Source: Hirsutella rhossiliensis (Eukaryota; Ascomycota; Sordariomycetes; Hypocreales; Ophiocordycipitaceae). From it: a stretch of DNA of 64,000 nucleotides. Positions 14,114-25,286 of this stretch are shown in pieces; positions within the stretch are counted from its first letter, which is position 1, and each line of letters opens with the position of its first letter. The notes below the pieces were generated by a model. It made no database searches. It saw nothing but the letters and a program-made list of their open reading frames with translations, and was not told where the DNA came from. A program made the position numbers and the translations under genes. The stretch covers positions 5,146,001-5,210,000 of the forward strand of contig NW_025408668.1 of assembly GCF_020360975.1 (NCBI RefSeq), given 5' to 3'.

Positions 14114-14750
14114 TCACGGAGCACAATCCTCGCAGTTGTCTCCGCCTCCGCCCGTCCCCGACACGCCCTTGACCTCGGGGTTTCCCTCTTCGCCGCTACC
14201 CGTCGTCGTCGCCCCGTCGCGGGCGGGCTCGCCGGGGTGGTGCTGGCGATCGACGTGGCCGAGGTCGCGGGCGGGCTCGACGACGTCGCGGACCCTGCGC
14301 TTGAGCTCCTTTGTCTCGGGGAAGCCGCCGTCGACGCGGCGGTCCCAGAGGACCTTGTTCGTCGTCGTCGTCGCCGTCGAGGTCGCGACGACGGCTCCGG
14401 CCGGCTGCTGGGGCCGGTGCTGGATGGCGACAACAAAGGTCCCGCCCGTGGAGGGCTGGAGGGCGACTTCGCCGAGAGAGAGCGAAAAGGTGGAGAGGAG
14501 CTCCTGGGCGTACTGCCGGGGTGGTGGTTAGTACCAAGGTGCCCGGGCATCTTTTGTATTTTTGCTTGTCTTTCTTCGAGTTGATGGAGGGGAGGGGGGG
14601 GGCACAGTTTTGGTTTCTCAGGGAGAAAGGGTCGGGGAGGGGGCGTACGTAGGCGGCGCGCAGCATCCATTTGCACTGCGTGCAGAACTGGATCGTGATG
14701 CGGGGGAGGGCGGGCTCGGGAGGGCCGTTGGGCGTGGTGGTGGTGCTCAT
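14114..14750 (-). CDS. Rdx-family thioredoxin-fold protein (SelW/SelT/SelH-like, cysteine form)
   Basis: Minus-strand exons 14649-14750 and 14114-14512, with a 136-bp intron, encode 166 residues. The exon join gives FCTQCKWMLRAAYYAQELLS, the hallmark of the Rdx family: a beta strand ending in a redox CxxC (CTQC, residues 23-26), then the helix carrying YAQELL. GEVALQPSTGGTFVV and VLWDRRVDGGFPETKELKRR follow, both typical of fungal Rdx proteins. The tail is acidic and Gly-rich and ends near two further cysteines (NCEDC). Fungi use cysteine where animal SelW, SelT and SelH use selenocysteine, and no in-frame TGA occurs before the stop. The substrate is unknown; a thiol-redox role is inferred from the fold. 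Confidence 0.9.
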
Positions 14751-15598
14751 GCTGGCGGGTTGCTGCTGCTGCTGCTGCTGCTTTGTTTCTTCTCGTCTGC
14801 CCTCTGCTTTCTTGGTGTCCGGGAGAGGGGGGAGTGGCGGGGTGCGCGCGAGGCTGGAGGTTGGGAGGGGAGGGGGGGAAACGCGATGATGCCCTGCAGC
14901 GGGCGGTTGATTAGGTACCCCCCTCGTCTGGGGCCTCTCGGCGAGGCCCAGCACCGGGCTTCGAGCAGCTGTGCTTCAAACATGGTCGCGACAAAAGCCA
15001 CACGAGAAAAGCCCTCGATAATGCGTGTCACAGAGACGAGCATAGGCGTAAATGGGGTGTGAAAGTAAACAAGGCCACCTCGTAAAAAAAAAGTAGAGGA
15101 AAATAGTTACAAGACGAACCCAGACAGAAACACGAGACTAGGAAACTTTCGTCCAAAACATAAGGAATTAGTACATGCTGGATTAGCCGGCCTCATTCTC
15201 CCAAGGCCGGCCATGTCGAAATTTTCTGTGTGCTTCCTTCTTGCCCTGGCCCTCGTCCCGCCATGCACCATCCAGGCGGGAGCAGCCGCGGGAGACGAGG
15301 GCTCCCGTCTCCCCAAGGCCAAGCAACACAACCTTTGTTCCTCGCCCATCCCAGACCCAACTGTCACGAGGTGCCGGTTCCGGGGTATCTCATTGCGCCT
15401 CCTCGCGTCCGGGTCCAGACTCGGTAGCTTGTCCCGTCCGCCCATCGGTTCGACCTGGTCGTGTTGCTTCCCGGTGGGCGGCGCGTGATTCAAGTCGCCA
15501 AGTCCATGGCATCATGCTCCTAGTCGCCAAATCATTATCGATGGTCTTCGTTTTGTTTTTTTGCTTCCACTGCGACAAGGGGTAACCGCTCGCCTCGC
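14751..15598. other. Intergenic region between the Rdx and G-gamma genes
   Basis: About 850 bp holding the promoter of the Rdx-family gene and the 3' end of the G-gamma gene, both on the minus strand. A run of CTG triplets lies at about 14762-14781. No further gene is supported. Confidence 0.5.
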
Positions 15599-15947
15599 CT
15601 ACATGACGACGCAGCAGCCGCCCGATTGTTGTGGCGCGTAGGGGTCGTCTCCCTTGGGCACCGCGCCCCATACTGACGGGACCATGTAATCCCTCGTGCC
15701 GTTGCAGTAGGCGATGATGCTGTTTTGCCACATCCTGTCAGCGGGAAACACTCACAGAGACGGGCATAAGCAGTCGCCGGTCTTACCTCTTGGCAGCTGT
15801 GCTGACGGGGATGCGCTCACGCTCGAGATCCTCGCGCAGGCGGTTGTTGAGCTCCGTTAGCCGTCGTAGTTTCAGGTCAGCCATCGACTGCTTGTTCTTC
15901 TTGATCTGCGACGGGTCGCCGACGTCGCGTGACGTGTATTGAGGCAT
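15599..15947 (-). CDS. gng1: Heterotrimeric G-protein gamma subunit
   Basis: Minus-strand exons 15787-15947 and 15599-15734, with a 52-bp intron, encode 98 residues. The protein begins MPQYTSRDVGDPSQIKKNKQ, has the G-gamma coiled-coil helix LRRLTELNNRLREDLERERI, then IIAYCNGTRDYMVPSVWG, and ends in the prenylation box CCVVM (CaaX with an adjacent palmitoylatable Cys). G-gamma anchors the G-beta partner to the plasma membrane and works in pheromone, nutrient and development signalling. The exon join adds RMWQN before SIIAYC, which makes the protein a few residues longer than I expect for relatives; a slightly different acceptor is possible. Confidence 0.94.
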
Positions 15948-17815
15948 GGCGGCGGGTGGTCGGGGGGGATCGGGTGGTGGGGAGGACCTCAGCGGGTGAG
16001 GTGAGGGGCGACGACGGCTTGCTGGAAAGCACCACGCGCGCGTTGCTCCGCGTTTTGTCGCAGAGGCGGCGGAGGGCGTGGCAGAGGAGGATTCGGAGGG
16101 TTGTGGGCGTGGGAACGGGCGGCGAAAAATCGAGATTGGTAGCTGTTTGATGGCTGCCTCGGTAACGGGTCAGCGATCTGTGGAGTAATTTTCGTTACAG
16201 CCGGGGGGGATGGTGGAGGAGAGACGTGTCTGCTGGCGACGGCGGCGGAGGAGGACAAGGAGGGCGCGATGTGGGCAGACAGGAAGCTGGGACGATGCGT
16301 CTGAATGTCGACGGCGTCGTGGGATATGCCTCCTTTTCAGAAGCCCGAGATGCTAACAGGCCCCCTTGTCGACGTCTCCTCTTTTGTCCTTCCCCTCCCC
16401 ACAGCAGAGGCGTCGTGCAATTGAGAGACAAAGGGCAACCGGCGGCCCGGAGAGGGCAATTGAGGGGCGCCCGACTTACCGATCAACAATGGCCGGTACG
16501 ATGGCGAAGCAGGTGAGCGAAAGATTGAAGGCGACGCACGCACCGGGGACGTGGAGGAGGAATGGATGGATGCGAGGGATCCTTTGGGGTCGGGGCGGAC
16601 GGCGCTGGGCAACCTGGACTGGGGGGCTTGTGGCGGTTCTGCCGGTGAGTACCTTAGAGTACCTTAGCCGCAAGCTGTTTGTTTGCATGTAGCCGGCGGA
16701 CCAGCCCAAGGTACTGCCTACTCGGGGCCTCTGCGCGCGCTAACGTCGCACACGCGCACACACGCCATTATCCGAGAGCCCCAGGCGGTGGTGTGAGGTA
16801 TCCGCTACCTTGTCAGGGCTAGCCCGCTACACGCGGCCATCTCGCCCCGTCCCCCCTCCGCCCGTCAATCTGCTTCTGCTGGCTTTTGACTTGCTGGACG
16901 TGGTACCCACTGTGTAACGGTACCTTAGCGCGCCCGAAATAAACAGGCGTCTGAACCTTGGAAGTCGGCCAAGACGCTCCCGTTTGCAGCAAGACAAGGA
17001 ACATACCTACGTGCACACTACGAGCGGTCCGGCGCTGCGACATTTGCGGCTGCCTGTGAGAGGTGGCCACTGGAAATTGGCGTGCGCTGTTGAAGCCAGT
17101 GCCTGTGGACAGAAGCCGCAAATGTCAAATGTCCCGCGCAGACGGGAGCCCATTTGCAACAAAAGACCGAGGGAGGACCCTAGGATCCCTGGTCGCTTGG
17201 TGGGCTCCTCCTCTCAAGCTTCGAGAGGCCCACCGGTACGGTGGAGGAGGTAAATAGCGCCGAGCCGAATGGGTGATGCCATTGCCATTCTCGGCACCTG
17301 CACACTGTCTGCTCTTCAGCAGATGATCGGCATCATCACCGACTAGACGGATTCCAGAGACACGCTCGATTCGGCGAACTGATGCCATCTATGCATTGGC
17401 CGCATCTCATCTCGAGTTCCATCGTAGCTACTTCCGGCTCCCTCAAGCTTTGCCCTTGCCATCCATGCCCGCAAACCCCCAGACCCCGTGCAGTCAACGT
17501 ATCTCTGGGCTGCCGGGCCTTTGTCTTTGTGTTTTTCTTTTCTGTCAGGAAAAATTGCGTGCTGCCGTCAGAAAGAAGTCGAGTTGGCCTTGCTGTGCGG
17601 GGGGCTCTAGCAATCATACCCGGTTGGGCTTGTGAGGAATCAAGCCATGGTGTCGTTTTGGTTTCTCCTGCCCCGATCAAGTTGCATCGTTGCAAGCCCT
17701 TCTAGGATTTCCGTGGCCGGCCTGCAGCAAGGGCCGGCAGCCAACAGGCCACGAGCTGGACCGAGGGTCCAAGTTCACCTGGTTCACGGCGGACCAGATG
17801 AACGGGCATGCTCGC
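15948..17815. other. Intergenic region
   Basis: About 1.9 kb upstream of G-gamma and downstream of the Hub1-like gene. Between 16640 and 16935 there are several copies of a GTACCTTAG-like motif (see findings). No gene is supported. Confidence 0.5.
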
Positions 17816-18385
17816 TCAGTCGCCGGTATCAAGCTCCAGGTCGAGCTGCACTCCGTTCGAGATTCCGTAGTCCTCCAAGCTCAGCTGGTCCTTGAACGGC
17901 CGCTCGCCCTGGCGACGCAGCATAATCTGGCTCGACTCTCGCCCGATGCGCGCCGCAACCATGAGCTTCAGCTGGCCGATGGTATCAGACGGCAGGCATG
18001 GGATGGCCGACTTTGTTCCCAGGCGATCGTTGACATGGACAATAATCATCTCTTGGCCTGCCGCCGCCGGGGCCACCGCCGCCTTCTTCTCCCTTTTGCC
18101 CTTGTCCTTGGATCCCGAGTCGTGAGGCCGTGGAGAGCGTAGGCGGCCTTCCCTGTCTGTGCCGCGGTCCCGTTCCCCATCCCGATCCCGTTCGCGGTCG
18201 CGGTCTCGCGGGCGCTGCCGATCTGGCGAGCGGTCGCGATAGTCTCGGCGTCGCCCAGGCTCACCGCGGCCGTGACTGTCTTCTTTGCCGCGGGCGCTGT
18301 CCTTCCACCGGAAGCCCTTGCTGCCTCGAGGCGCGCGCCGAGGCGGGGATCGCGAGCGCGATCTTCTCGAAGAGTTGTCGGCCAT
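17816..18385 (-). CDS. Hub1/UBL5-type ubiquitin-like protein with RS-rich N-terminal extension
   Basis: A single minus-strand exon of 189 residues; the start at 18385 (MADNSSRRSRSRSPPRR) is preferred to an in-frame upstream ATG at 18472. Residues 1-110 are an Arg/Ser, Arg/Asp and Lys-rich segment like splicing-factor RS domains, interrupted by GSKGFRWKDSARG. Residues about 113-189 form a Hub1-like fold: MIIVHVNDRLGTKSAIPCLP, DTIGQLKLMVAARIG, FKDQLSLEDYGISNGVQLDL. Hub1/UBL5 binds Snu66 and Prp38 noncovalently to alter spliceosome behaviour and is normally about 73 residues long. This protein ends LELDTGD rather than in the double-aromatic end of classical Hub1. It could be the Hub1 orthologue or a paralogue; a role in splicing is inferred from both halves. 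Confidence 0.82.
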   Translation of the reverse strand: MADNSSRRSRSRSPPRRAPRGSKGFRWKDSARGKEDSHGRGEPGRRRDYRDRSPDRQRPRDRDRERDRDGERDRGTDREGRLRSPRPHDSGSKDKGKREKKAAVAPAAAGQEMIIVHVNDRLGTKSAIPCLPSDTIGQLKLMVAARIGRESSQIMLRRQGERPFKDQLSLEDYGISNGVQLDLELDTGD

Positions 18386-19295
18386 GGCGCTGGATGGATG
18401 CTTGCGGGTGCCAGGTGACAGCTCTTGATATGGGCCGCGGTCTCTTGAGTCGGAAACGGGGGAAGTTGGCAAGGTTCATTGAAGCTTCACCTTCGCTAGG
18501 TGTAGCCCGTGATGAGTCACGTGACTTTTGATCACAGTTGGGCCCGCCCTGTTGATCACGCTTGGGGAGAGCGCAAGTTGGACGAGGGTCGGCTAAACCT
18601 CATCTTCACTGGACAGACTCCTCGGTGGAGACAAGGCTTTTGACGAGTTCTGATACAAGTCCCTGGCAGTGCAGACCATGGATATGCCTGGAAACAAGGT
18701 CACGCCGCTCTTGGGCACCATGCCGAGGACCGTTCGCATTGCAGACTCTACTTAGAGAGAAGAAGAAATTGCAAGTTGAGCACCAGCAGAGAAAGCTGAC
18801 CCTGGCGGCGGTTTCTTTACCGATAGAGTGTTCTCTCCGTTACGGCCTTGTCCTCGCAAGCCTCCAACGCCACCGTTGGGTCTCGCCTAGCTCGGTCTTG
18901 TACGGTACGCCTCGTTCAGCGTCAACTGCTCGGGGCCCGTTGACCGAGGGCCCCCTCGCAGCCTTCCGTTGCAGTTCCAAACCGGAGCAAACACAGTTGT
19001 GCAAGGCGCTTCTTCAATCACGATGCTCCAGCCTTACTAGTGCATCAATGACTGCATTCTGTCAGCGTGCTGACCTAATTGGCCCGGCACGTGACTCGCC
19101 CCGGATCGCTAGCCCCTCAGCGCTCGGATAGCGTCCACACACGAATTTGAAAAATTCCTCCTGCCGTGCTTCGCTTCACCACCACGAGTCCCAGCAAGTG
19201 CCCCATTCTGCTCGCACTCTGGCTTGTGACGGCTTCGCATAGCCGCCAAATCTCCTCGCCTCATCAAAACCCACTCTTAGAGGAGGTTGCCCAGC
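18386..19295. promoter_or_regulatory. Divergent promoter region, Hub1-like and eIF3a genes
   Basis: About 910 bp between start codons on opposite strands. Two CACGTGAC boxes occur, at 18518-18525 and 19088-19095. The first lies within the 10-bp palindrome GTCACGTGAC (18516-18525) and overlaps a Gcn4/CPC1-type TGAGTCA (18513-18519). Regulation of both genes by bZIP and bHLH factors is an inference from motif identity only. Confidence 0.55.
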
Positions 19296-22200
19296 ATGGT
19301 GCGTCTACCCAGAGTCGCGCGCGAGCCTCCCGGACCGTCCATCTGCTCTTACCCCTCCCCTCCTCACTCAACGCTGCCTCCCTCGGGCATTAGTGCTAAC
19401 TGCCTACCGTCCATCAGCCTCCTCCGCCGCATCAAAAGCCCGAAAATGTCCTCAAGCGCGCCCACGAGCTCATCGGGGTCAACCAGGCCCCCGCGGCCTT
19501 GACCCTGCTCCATGAGCACATTACCAGCAAGCGCTCCCGAAATGTCCCCATCGCATCCCTGGAACCTGTCATGGTTCTGCTGGTCGAGTTGTCTGTCGAG
19601 CAGAAGAAGGGAAAGCTGGCCAAGGACGCCCTCTACCAGTACAAGAACATTTCGCAAAACACAAACATTGGAACCATTGAGGTCAGTCGCCAGGCATAGC
19701 TCCCATTACGAGGCGAACACGCTGCTGACGCTTGCAAACAGTTGGTTTTGAAACGCTTCATCGAGCTTGCCGTCGAAAAGGTCACGGCCGCTCAGCAAAA
19801 AGCCGACGAGGTCCAGTCCACTATCGAGGCCACCGCCGCCACGTCCAGCATTGACGACTTGGAAGCCAGCGAGACTCCTGAGTCGATTCTCCTCGCCACC
19901 GTCTCTGGCGAGCAGTCGCGTGATCGCACCGACCGAGCCATCGTCACCCCTTGGCTCAAGTTCCTCTGGGAGGCGTATCGCACCGTCCTCGACATCCTCC
20001 GCAACAATGCGCGACTGGAGATTCTCTACCAGAGCACGGCCATGCAGGCCTTTGACTTCTGTCTCAAGTACACCAGGAAGACCGAGTTTCGAAGACTCTG
20101 CGAGCTGCTTCGCAACCACGTTCAGACCGCGGCCAAGTACTCTTCCCAGATGCACGCCATCAACCTGAGCGACCCGGATACTCTCCAGCGTCACCTCGAG
20201 ACCCGCTTCCAGCAGCTCAACGTCGCCGTGGAGCTTGAGCTGTGGCAGGAGGCCTTCCGCAGTGTCGAGGACATCCATACCCTACTCAACCTCAGCAAGC
20301 GGCCGCCAAAGAACATCATGATGGCCAACTACTATGAGAAGCTCACCCGCATCTTCCTGGTTGGCGAGAACTATCTCTTCCATGCCGCCGCCTGGTCAAG
20401 ATACTACACGCTTCTCCGCCAGTCGGCCGCCCTCGTCGGCAGCGGGCAGGGAAAGAAGTCGGACAACCCACCTGCCTCGGATGCAGATCTCCAAAAGGCC
20501 GCATCCTTCGTTCTCCTGTCTGCCCTCGCCATCCCTGTCATCAGCACAACCCGATCTCGCGGTGCCATGGTGGACTTTGACGAGGCCAAGAAGAACAAGA
20601 ACTCCCGGCTCACTCACCTCTTGAGCATGTCTCAGGCACCAACCCGCGCCCGGCTCTTCCGCGACGCCTTGTCCAAGTCTCTGCTCCAGCGCGCCCGCCC
20701 CGAGATTCGAGAACTCTATAACATCCTCGAAGTCGACTTCCATCCTCTGTCCATTTGCAAGAAGATCTCGCCCATCTTGACAAAGATTGGTGCCGACGCC
20801 GAGATGGAGCGGTACATTGTCCCTCTCCAGCAGGTCATTCTCACGAGGCTGTTCCAGCAGCTGTCTCAGGTCTACGAGACGGTTGATCTGAGCTTTGTCG
20901 AGGACCTTGCCCAATTCCCCGAGTCCTACCAGGTCACTCGCGGCACCATTGAGAAGTTCATCATGAATGGCAACAAGAAGGGTGATCTCGCCATTCGCAT
21001 GGACCACGGCACCGGTGTCCTCAGCTTCGACAACGATGTATTCTCGTCGGCCAAGGCCGGACAGAGCGGCTCCGGGGCTGGTTCCGCCGAATCCGAGACG
21101 GGTACCGTTCAGCGCCTGCAGAGCACCCCCTCGGAGATTGTTCGATCGCAGCTCACGCGTCTAGTCCGGTCTCTGTACACGACTTGCCACTACATTGATC
21201 CCAGCTTCAACAAGGAACGCCTGGCCGCCCGCAACGCAGCGCTGGCTCGCGCAAAGGCTGGAGCCGAGAAGGAACACCTCGAGATCCTGGCACGCAAGGA
21301 AGTCATTCAGAAACGCAAGGAAGAGGCGTCCGAGATCCAGGCCAAGCGGGACAGGGAGAACGCCCGTCAGAAGCGGCTCCGAGAGCAGGCCCTGCAGGAG
21401 GCCGAGGACAAGCGACTGGCGGCGGAGCAAAAGGAGCGCGAGGCCAAGCGCCTGAAGGCGGAGCGCGACCGCGTCCGCAAGGACGAACTCAAGAAGCAGA
21501 TTGCCGATCTCAAGATGAGTGACAAGGCTCTTGACATTGACCTAGATGACCTGGACAACCTGGATGCAAACCGCCTTCGTGCCATGAAGCTCGCTCAGCT
21601 GGAGCGCGAGAAGAACGACGTCAACGAGAAGCTCCGCGTCACCGGCAAGCGCATCGACCACTTGGAGCGAGCTCTCCGAAAGGAAGAGTCAAAGAAGATG
21701 AGCGAGGACTACGCGAAGCAGGTGGAGCAGGATCGTGCAATCTATGAAAGCCTCAAGGTCAAGACGCTCAAGGAGGCCGAAGAGAAGCACAAGGAGAGCG
21801 TCGAGCTCAAGCATCGACTCAGCCGCCTGGTTCCTCTGTACGAAGACTTTAGGCGCTCGCTGCACGAGCGACGCCGCGACGAGTTTGAGAAGCGCCGCAA
21901 GGATGCGGAGCGCGAACTGGAGAAGCAGATCGCCACTCGCAAGAAGGAGTTCCGTGACCGGAAACTGAGGGAGAAGCGAGAGCAGGAAGAGAGGGAGCGT
22001 CAGCTCCGCGAGGCCGAAGAGCGCGCAGCCCGCGAGAAGGAGGAGCAGCGCCTGCGCGAGGAAGCCAAAAAGGCGGAGCTCGCCAAGTTGAAGGAACAGC
22101 GGGAGAAGGAGCGACAGGAGATGCTGGAGAAGGCGGCACTGCAACAGCGGCGCGAGGAAGAGGCGCTGGCGCGTCGGAAGGCTGAGAAGGAGAAGGGATC

Positions 22201-22636
22201 GGTGCCGTCGAAGACGGATACCCCGGAAGCGCGGGGACCACCCGTCATCGCTGGCGCCAGCCGCTGGCGCGAGCGGGAAGCGTCCAAGGTGGCCGAGGGC
22301 CCCACGCCGTATCGGGCTGGACCGCCGATGGAGCGAACGGAGTCCAACGACCGCCCGTCGGGCCCTCCACGCCTGCAGCTGTCGGGCAACAAGCCGAGCT
22401 GGCGAGAGCGCGAGGCGGCCAAGGCTGTTGGGGGCGGTGGCGGAGGTGCGGACAGTGGACCACCGGCGCCAGCGGCCAGCAGGGGATTTGGATCAAGGGG
22501 CGAGGACATGGACCGCGGCGGGTCGGGCCGTGGGGAGAATGGGCGAACGGAATCTCCAGCCCCGGCGCCGGAGCCTCTGCAGTCGTCACGCGCTCCCGGC
22601 AAGTGGGTTCCTCCTCACCTGAGAAACAAGGCGTGA
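19296..22636 (+). CDS. tif32: Translation initiation factor eIF3 subunit a
   Basis: Exons 19296-19298, 19418-19681 and 19742-22636 encode 1053 residues. The first coding exon is only the ATG, spliced over a 119-bp intron to CCTCCTCCGCCGCAT; this gives the conserved start [20 protein letters not shown]. Helical repeats and the PCI region lie at about 90-520 ([30 protein letters not shown]). The long charged spectrin-like coiled coil spans about 590-905 ([20 protein letters not shown]), and the Gly/Pro-rich tail holds two related motifs ([10 protein letters not shown] and [10 protein letters not shown]) and ends [12 protein letters not shown]. eIF3a scaffolds eIF3 on the 40S subunit and spans the mRNA entry and exit channels in the cytoplasm. 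All signature segments are intact. Confidence 0.96.
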
Positions 22637-25286
22637 GGCGAGTGTAAGCGGCTGAGGTGAAATTTGCACTGGCGTTACGGGACGGAAAGGTTGCGCTTCA
22701 TGTACTCTAGAGTTCGGTCTAATCTTGGTCCTCTTGAGGTACGAGCACAGCAGAATGAATGACAGAAGGTGTAGCAGCTGGTATTGCGGGTTGTGGATTG
22801 GTGACTGCATGCAGTCGACATTGTTCTCTTGCCGTTGACGGGTAATGAGCGGCAAGCCACCTGACGCCGTAGGCAAGCCGTGCAGATTTGTGAGCCTCCC
22901 AGTCTCGGCAAGGGATCTATCGAGGAGGCTTGGAGGAGTCCTCGGGAGGCAAGAAAAGGGCAAAGCGGCAGCCAAATTGGCTAACCAGTTAACTGGCTTG
23001 TCTCGGGTCGGGGAGGACAAGGCGTAGTCGACGGGTGCACGGGTAAGCGTTGTTTCTGACACTGGCAGGAGGACGAAGCCTTGGTGAATGTATGACGGCC
23101 GTCGACCCGGGCAAAACGGCCCAAGACAGCGTCTCCAACACGCGCAAGCCGTTCACGCCCACGGCATGGCTCCCTTGAACGGCTGAAAGGGTTGCGGGGC
23201 GTCTGGCTCGCTTACGAGGCATGTATGTATGCATATGTACGCTCGAGGCTCTACTTTTGCTGGGCTGCAGGGGCAAGGCGGCGTCGACTCTTTTGATGCC
23301 TTTTTCGCGTCTGTCCTTGGCCGTGCATACAGGAGTGGATGGAGAGCAACATATGCAATGCAGCCCCAGGCGGAAAGAATTCGATAGTTCAGGTGGGAGG
23401 TTCAGCAGCAAGATGAGAGAGGGAGAGACAAAGATGACCGGCTAAAGATTGCTTTTCGGCCCCCGATGAGCCCCCCATGCCTCTCTTTCCATTCTACCGG
23501 CGGGAGCCGAGGACAGCTGAAAGACAAGACAGAGGGGGCGTTTGCTTGAAGATTATGGTCCGGCTCAGTCCGTCGTGGCCGTGGCTCTCGGCTCCACGGC
23601 AGAGTCTCTGCAATGCCGTGTACTGCAGTTACGGACTTGACTCGACACGCCGTGCTCCCTCCTTGCGTTTATATGTACAGCTACCTGCACTCTGACCAGA
23701 AGCTCCGGCGCAGTCAAGCCGGGGGACACGCAGCGATGGGGCGTGAAACAAAGGTGTAATACCACCATGTAAGCTCACGAGAGAGAGAGGGCGGGCCGGG
23801 CCGAGACCACGCCGCAGAAAGCCGACTCCATGCTCCTCCTCCTCCCGGGGCTGGCGTCAAGAGACAGGATAGAAAAAATGAAAGACGGAGAAAACAGTGG
23901 CGGCCTGGCCCGTCGCGGAGCAGGCCGATGGGCGGGAACCCGGAGGGGGGCGAGCCCTTGCGTGTGTGTGCGCATGCAGACTGCCCGAGTGTGCTGTCCG
24001 TGTACGGCATCGAGTCTTATGCCTCCAGATACAACTGGGCAAGGATGGAGGGCGGGGGGGGGGAGAGTGTGTGTGCGGTGGACGGCGGAAAGAGGCTTGT
24101 CCGTGCGTATGCGTCGTGGTGGGCGTGGTGGTGGCAACGCGGTGCATGAGTTCAATTTACACGACGGATTTGGCGATATATCGATGGACGGAACGAGATG
24201 ACTTCTTCCCCAGGAGAGAAATACGGTTATTAAACGCGAGCCACGCGGCAAAGACGCTCATTGGCTTGCAGCGTAGCAATGCATAGCTCTGGGTTGCAGC
24301 CGTAATGGGGTTTTTCATCCAGCAGCCTACCTGCTCGTCCGCTTCCTCTGTTATCCCCCCTCCCCTTTTCACCTCTCACCTCTCGCATGGGGATAGTAGT
24401 CCAATACATACAACATACTGTACTGTACAGTACATACATTCATCGCGCCTCCTTCGGCTCTTCCGCTCCCTGGCCCCATCCAACCGTGGAAGCTTGGCTA
24501 CCCGGTTGCCTGCAGCACGCAAGGAACAAAAAAGGGCTGCTGCACTCCATCCCTGCCTGCATCGCAGGATCCTGATGCCAACCCGACGACACGCAGTCAC
24601 ATCGTGGCCTGGCTCCGCATCTCTTTCCCTCTCCATTGATCCCCCTCCATCTCTCTCTCTCGGTTTCCCTCACGGCACGTCGGACATGCTCCCGGGCTTC
24701 ACGCCTCCGTCACCGGCCCCTGCGTCCGCACCGTAAGCCACCAAGTCATCGTCCCTCTTCGATGCTCCATCAAACTGTGAACCCTCCCTTTCCCACCGGT
24801 TGCCGGAACGGGCCCTCCTGGGAGTCGGGGGAGCCGTGCAGCCACCATGTAGCCTGCGCATCGTTCGCGTGGGTCATCTGTCTTTGAACCCGTCGCCGCC
24901 GGCATTCAGGGCCAGCCTGGCGACAGGGGCCCTCTCTCGGTGGATGAGTGTGGCATCGTCGTGCCTCGCTTCTCTGCTTCCCCAATCAGCCTCTGTCTCA
25001 GCTGACTGCCTTGGCTTTCCCGCTGACGAGTCGTCGATGACTGCCGTGCGCTGGGGAGGGGGTTCCGCGGCGAGAACGAGCCGATGGGGATATCCAACGG
25101 TATATAAACCTCGTCCTCCGGGCTCTCATCGTCTCGACTTTTCTGGCCTTCACCCTCCACTCTCACCTCTCCAGGACGGGCCACCTCCCGCATTTTATTC
25201 CACATCTCCTTCAGTCTTCGTCTCGTTCTCGTCTTCCTGAGCCCCCACCCCCCTGGCCGCACTCCACTGCCACCCTTTCTTTGAGT
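22637..25286. other. Intergenic region upstream of the WSC gene
   Basis: About 2.65 kb with the eIF3a 3' end and the promoter of the WSC-domain gene. Only short frames without motifs occur, and GT/CA-rich stretches lie near 24060-24130. A TATA box is annotated separately at 25101. Confidence 0.5.
25101..25108 (+). promoter_or_regulatory. TATA box of the WSC-domain gene
   Basis: TATATAAA, 186 bp upstream of the start codon at 25287. It is followed by a C/T-rich stretch that looks like a transcript leader. No other TATA-like site this good lies between it and the gene. Confidence 0.6.
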
